The position numbers and the translations under genes were made by a program. Below the pieces are notes generated by a model, which made no database searches, was not told where the DNA came from, and worked only from the letters and a program-made list of their open reading frames with translations. Below, in pieces: positions 61,668 to 64,000 of a stretch of DNA of 64,000 bases; positions within the stretch are counted from its first letter, which is position 1; every line of letters starts with the position of its first letter. Source of the DNA: Phycisphaerae bacterium (lineage in GTDB: Bacteria; Planctomycetota; Phycisphaerae; UBA1845; PWPN01); NCBI GenBank assembly GCA_012729395.1, contig JAAYDF010000037.1, forward strand, positions 1-64,000, in the 5' to 3' direction.

Positions 61668-63731
61668 ATGAACAAGAGTCGCACAGGTCGCGGAGTTGTG
61701 GGATGGTGTACGATGATCGTTCTGGGGGCGGCGACGGCCGCTTACGCGGCGAACTGGACCGAGGGGTTTGGTGATCTGAACAACTGGACGGTCACGGCCG
61801 GGCATTTCTCGCTTGATAGCTCCGTTTCTCACGGCAGCTATCCGCCGGCCTACTCGGCTCGGGCCGATGGCAACGACGGTTACGGGCATTACAACACCGG
61901 GGCGATGTGGCGATCGACCGGTTCACGTCCCTATCACGCCGGGTATGCAGCCGCCGTGCACCGCAATCCTGTCCGATGGAAGAGCGACAACACGTGCGGG
62001 AATCGGTATCGAACGTTTCTGTCTCTTGCCTCGGCAGACGGGACGACGTTCCAGTGGGGTGTAGGTTATTACTCGCCGGGCGTTGATTCTCCCGAGGGGC
62101 GGGCTTGGTGGTATCGCGATTTCGACGGTGCGCGAGTGGCTTTTGGACAGCGGACGTCGCACAGTTGCAGCGCGGGGTGGGAGTTCCTCGAGGTCGAGTT
62201 CCGCGGGGACGGCAGCTACTGGCTCTCCGCAGACTCCGGCGGGGGGCGGATCAGCACAAGTGGCAATCGCACCAGCACGGTCATCAATGCCGGCATCGGG
62301 CGAGTCAAGGTCGGGTTCGAGTTCTCTACCGATGCCCAGAGCAACTGGGATGGCGTGGTCTGGACCGGTTACGCTCCCGGCACGCCGACCGATATCGCCG
62401 CCACCGCTCTGAGCACCTCGTCGATCCGCTGGACCGCGAATGCGGCCTCGGACAACAACCAATTCGGGTTCGCGCTGATGAACGGCGGCTCCGAGGCCGT
62501 CGTGTCGCCGATGAACCAGCGGCAGAGCAGCGCCAGCTTCACTCAGGGATCCTTGAGCGCCAACACCGCCTACACTCGCTCGATTCGGGCATGGAATGGC
62601 GACCACAACAGCACGAACTCGGCCGCGTTGACTCGCTACACGTTGCAGGTCACGCCCACCGGGCCAACGATTTCGTCGGTGACGCACGATAGCTTGACCG
62701 TGACCACCTCCGGCCCGGTTAATCTGACGGCCGGCAGTTCCGGAGTGGTGTTCGCCCGGAACGACACCGATCTGCCCAAGATCCAGGCGATGAGTCTCAA
62801 CCAGACCGGGCTGAGCCCGAATACGAGCTACATCTTCAAGGCGAAGGGAGTCAATGGGGACGGTGTCGAGACCACGTACTCCGGCACGAGTGGAACGACG
62901 ACGCTCTCCGCTCCGCCCGGTGCCGAGAGCGTGATCTCGGACCAGACGGCGGTGTGCGGCGGCGACGATGTCACCTGGACGGCGGTTGGCGGCTTCGGAG
63001 CGGGAACGCTGGCCTACTACACGTACGCATGGGACCAGAACGCGGCATACACCTTCACCGGCAGCGAGTCGCAGTGGAGTGGTGGTGCGTTGATCCTAAC
63101 GGCCTCCTCGCCGGGTGATTGGTATTTGCATGTCCAAGGGCACAACGACGACGGCGTAGCCAACGGAACCTTCAGCTACAGCGTCACCGCCGATGATTGC
63201 CTCCCGCCAGAGGTGGCCGCGGCGATCTCGCGCAAGGTTCACGGCGGGGCGGGGCCGTTCGCTGTCGACGTGCTGCTCAGCAATGGGGTCGAAAGCCGGT
63301 CAGGCGGTCCAACCGAGGTGGTTGTCACCTTCGACACGGACATCGAAGGCGACGGCGGCCTAGATACCGCGGATGTGAGCGCGTCCTCCGGCGCGGTCGT
63401 CGAAGTGTCGATCAGCGGAGCGGAGCTAGCCATCACGCTCTCGGGCGTGGATGATGCCAGCAAGCTGGTTCTCACCTTCCCCGGCATCGTGCGCGTCGGC
63501 GGTACCACGGCCAGCCCGAGCACCGTTTGCTTCGGGGTCTTGCTCGGCGACGTGAACGGCGACGGGATGACGAACATCTTTGACCTGGTGGCTGTCAGGA
63601 ATAGCCTGAATGCTGCGGTTGTCGCGGGGAACTATCGTGGCGACGTGAGCGCCGACGGCAGCATCAACATCTTCGATCTCGTGGCCGTGAGAAACAATCT
63701 GAACCAGACGATCGTCGGAACCTGTCCGTGA
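61668..63731 (+). CDS. Secreted multidomain protein with fibronectin-like repeats and C-terminal type I dockerin
   Basis: 687 residues; ATG 61668 with AAGGAGG. Signal peptide ending AAYAAN. Residues ~30-230 resemble a concanavalin-like/LamG or sugar-binding beta sandwich (NWTEGFGDLNNWTVTAGHFS; DGTTFQWGVGYYSP). Residues ~230-430 are two or three fibronectin-type-III-like modules (TDIAATALSTSSIRWTANAA; LTAGSSGVVFARNDT), then an Ig-like part, and a final pair of dockerin calcium loops: GDVNGDGMTNIFDLVAVRNS and GDVSADGSINIFDLVAVRNN. The dockerin is complete with Asp at calcium positions. A cohesin partner must be encoded elsewhere. A surface or extracellular polysaccharide-binding role is likely; no catalytic domain is seen. 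Confidence 0.85.
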   Translation: MNKSRTGRGVVGWCTMIVLGAATAAYAANWTEGFGDLNNWTVTAGHFSLDSSVSHGSYPPAYSARADGNDGYGHYNTGAMWRSTGSRPYHAGYAAAVHRNPVRWKSDNTCGNRYRTFLSLASADGTTFQWGVGYYSPGVDSPEGRAWWYRDFDGARVAFGQRTSHSCSAGWEFLEVEFRGDGSYWLSADSGGGRISTSGNRTSTVINAGIGRVKVGFEFSTDAQSNWDGVVWTGYAPGTPTDIAATALSTSSIRWTANAASDNNQFGFALMNGGSEAVVSPMNQRQSSASFTQGSLSANTAYTRSIRAWNGDHNSTNSAALTRYTLQVTPTGPTISSVTHDSLTVTTSGPVNLTAGSSGVVFARNDTDLPKIQAMSLNQTGLSPNTSYIFKAKGVNGDGVETTYSGTSGTTTLSAPPGAESVISDQTAVCGGDDVTWTAVGGFGAGTLAYYTYAWDQNAAYTFTGSESQWSGGALILTASSPGDWYLHVQGHNDDGVANGTFSYSVTADDCLPPEVAAAISRKVHGGAGPFAVDVLLSNGVESRSGGPTEVVVTFDTDIEGDGGLDTADVSASSGAVVEVSISGAELAITLSGVDDASKLVLTFPGIVRVGGTTASPSTVCFGVLLGDVNGDGMTNIFDLVAVRNSLNAAVVAGNYRGDVSADGSINIFDLVAVRNNLNQTIVGTCP

Positions 63732-63856
63732 TCGGCGGAAGGATGCGTTGATGGCGCATCCGCGCCGGTCTCCCGGCTGACCCATAGGAACAGGGCGTGG
63801 GCGCTATCCGTAGCCCACAGGCAAGTCCATGCGCAGGCACAGCGACCACAACGGGT

Positions 63857-63958
63857 GCAAAGGCGGAAGGGGGATAGGCGGAAGGGGCAAAGGCACAAAG
63901 GCAGAAGGCACATAGGCACAAAGGCAGAAGGGGTAGAAGGCATAGAGACGGAAGGCGC
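63857..63958. repeat. AGGC(A/G)(G/C)AAAGG-type minisatellite
   Basis: About a dozen irregular 8-10 nt units of GGCAGAAGG/GGCACAAAG type after the dockerin gene. The window ends in this non-coding sequence; nothing else is recognised in 63732-64000. Confidence 0.6.
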
Positions 63959-64000
63959 ATGCGGACGTGGGATCTACACGCCGGTCGCCACAGCCTGTCC

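Overview
The window is high-G+C bacterial DNA that looks like a planctomycete, most likely class Phycisphaerae (inferred, not searched). Pointers are: a secreted leucine-rich-repeat protein ending in a PEP-CTERM anchor, a secreted fibronectin-like protein ending in a type I dockerin, Tat-exported sugar-isomerase-like and aldo/keto-reductase-like proteins, an RDD membrane protein with a C-terminal zinc ribbon of the CPTCGYDLTGN...CPECG type, a sigma factor with a long helix-turn-helix N-terminus, and many small palindromic repeats between genes. I found no rRNA, tRNA, CRISPR array, transposase or phage gene.

Layout. 1-5715: sugar/acid catabolism genes (sugar phosphate isomerase fragment, DUF6807 protein, URO-D-like methyltransferase-family protein, GHMP sugar kinase) and a convergent ceramidase-family hydrolase. 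6046-13323, minus strand: an amino-sugar/acyl-phosphate block, read as M20 amidohydrolase, phosphate acyltransferase, acetate kinase, a degenerate acetate kinase paralogue, a NagA-like deacetylase and a NagB-like protein. A good -24/-12 (sigma-54) promoter precedes the M20 gene, and a V4R-sensor sigma-54 activator (13511-15139) is divergently transcribed from a near-consensus sigma-70 promoter. 15588-20889: LRR/PEP-CTERM protein between two ~100 bp direct repeats, Tat-exported FucI-like protein, AstE/GATase-like lipoprotein. 21197-30647: ExeA-type ATPase fused to a very long helical tail, membrane proteins, TauE/SafE permease, BioD, ferredoxin-type aldo/keto reductase, foldase-like lipoprotein. 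30831-38867: Mfd, then an Opp-type substrate-binding protein and two permeases without ATPase genes. 39232-47772: cupin, GH88-like hydrolase, small orphan genes, secreted alpha/beta hydrolase, zinc-ribbon membrane protein, sigma factor. 48124-56747, minus strand: an ExbB/ExbD energy-transducer cluster whose first gene encodes a VWA protein with a TonB/TolA-like membrane anchor. 56883-63731: exported helical protein, a RHH/PIN toxin-antitoxin pair, a membrane-anchored hypothetical, glutaminyl-tRNA synthetase, dockerin protein.

The two most interesting systems are (i) the VWA-ExbB-ExbD-ExbD-TPR cluster, where a VWA protein seems to take the place of TonB/TolA, and (ii) the sigma-54-controlled deacetylase/acetate-activation block, with paired canonical and degenerate acetate kinases overlapping by 4 nt. 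At least five families of dispersed palindromes are threaded through the window. Some lie inside predicted reading frames, and one supplies the stop codon of the nagA-like gene.
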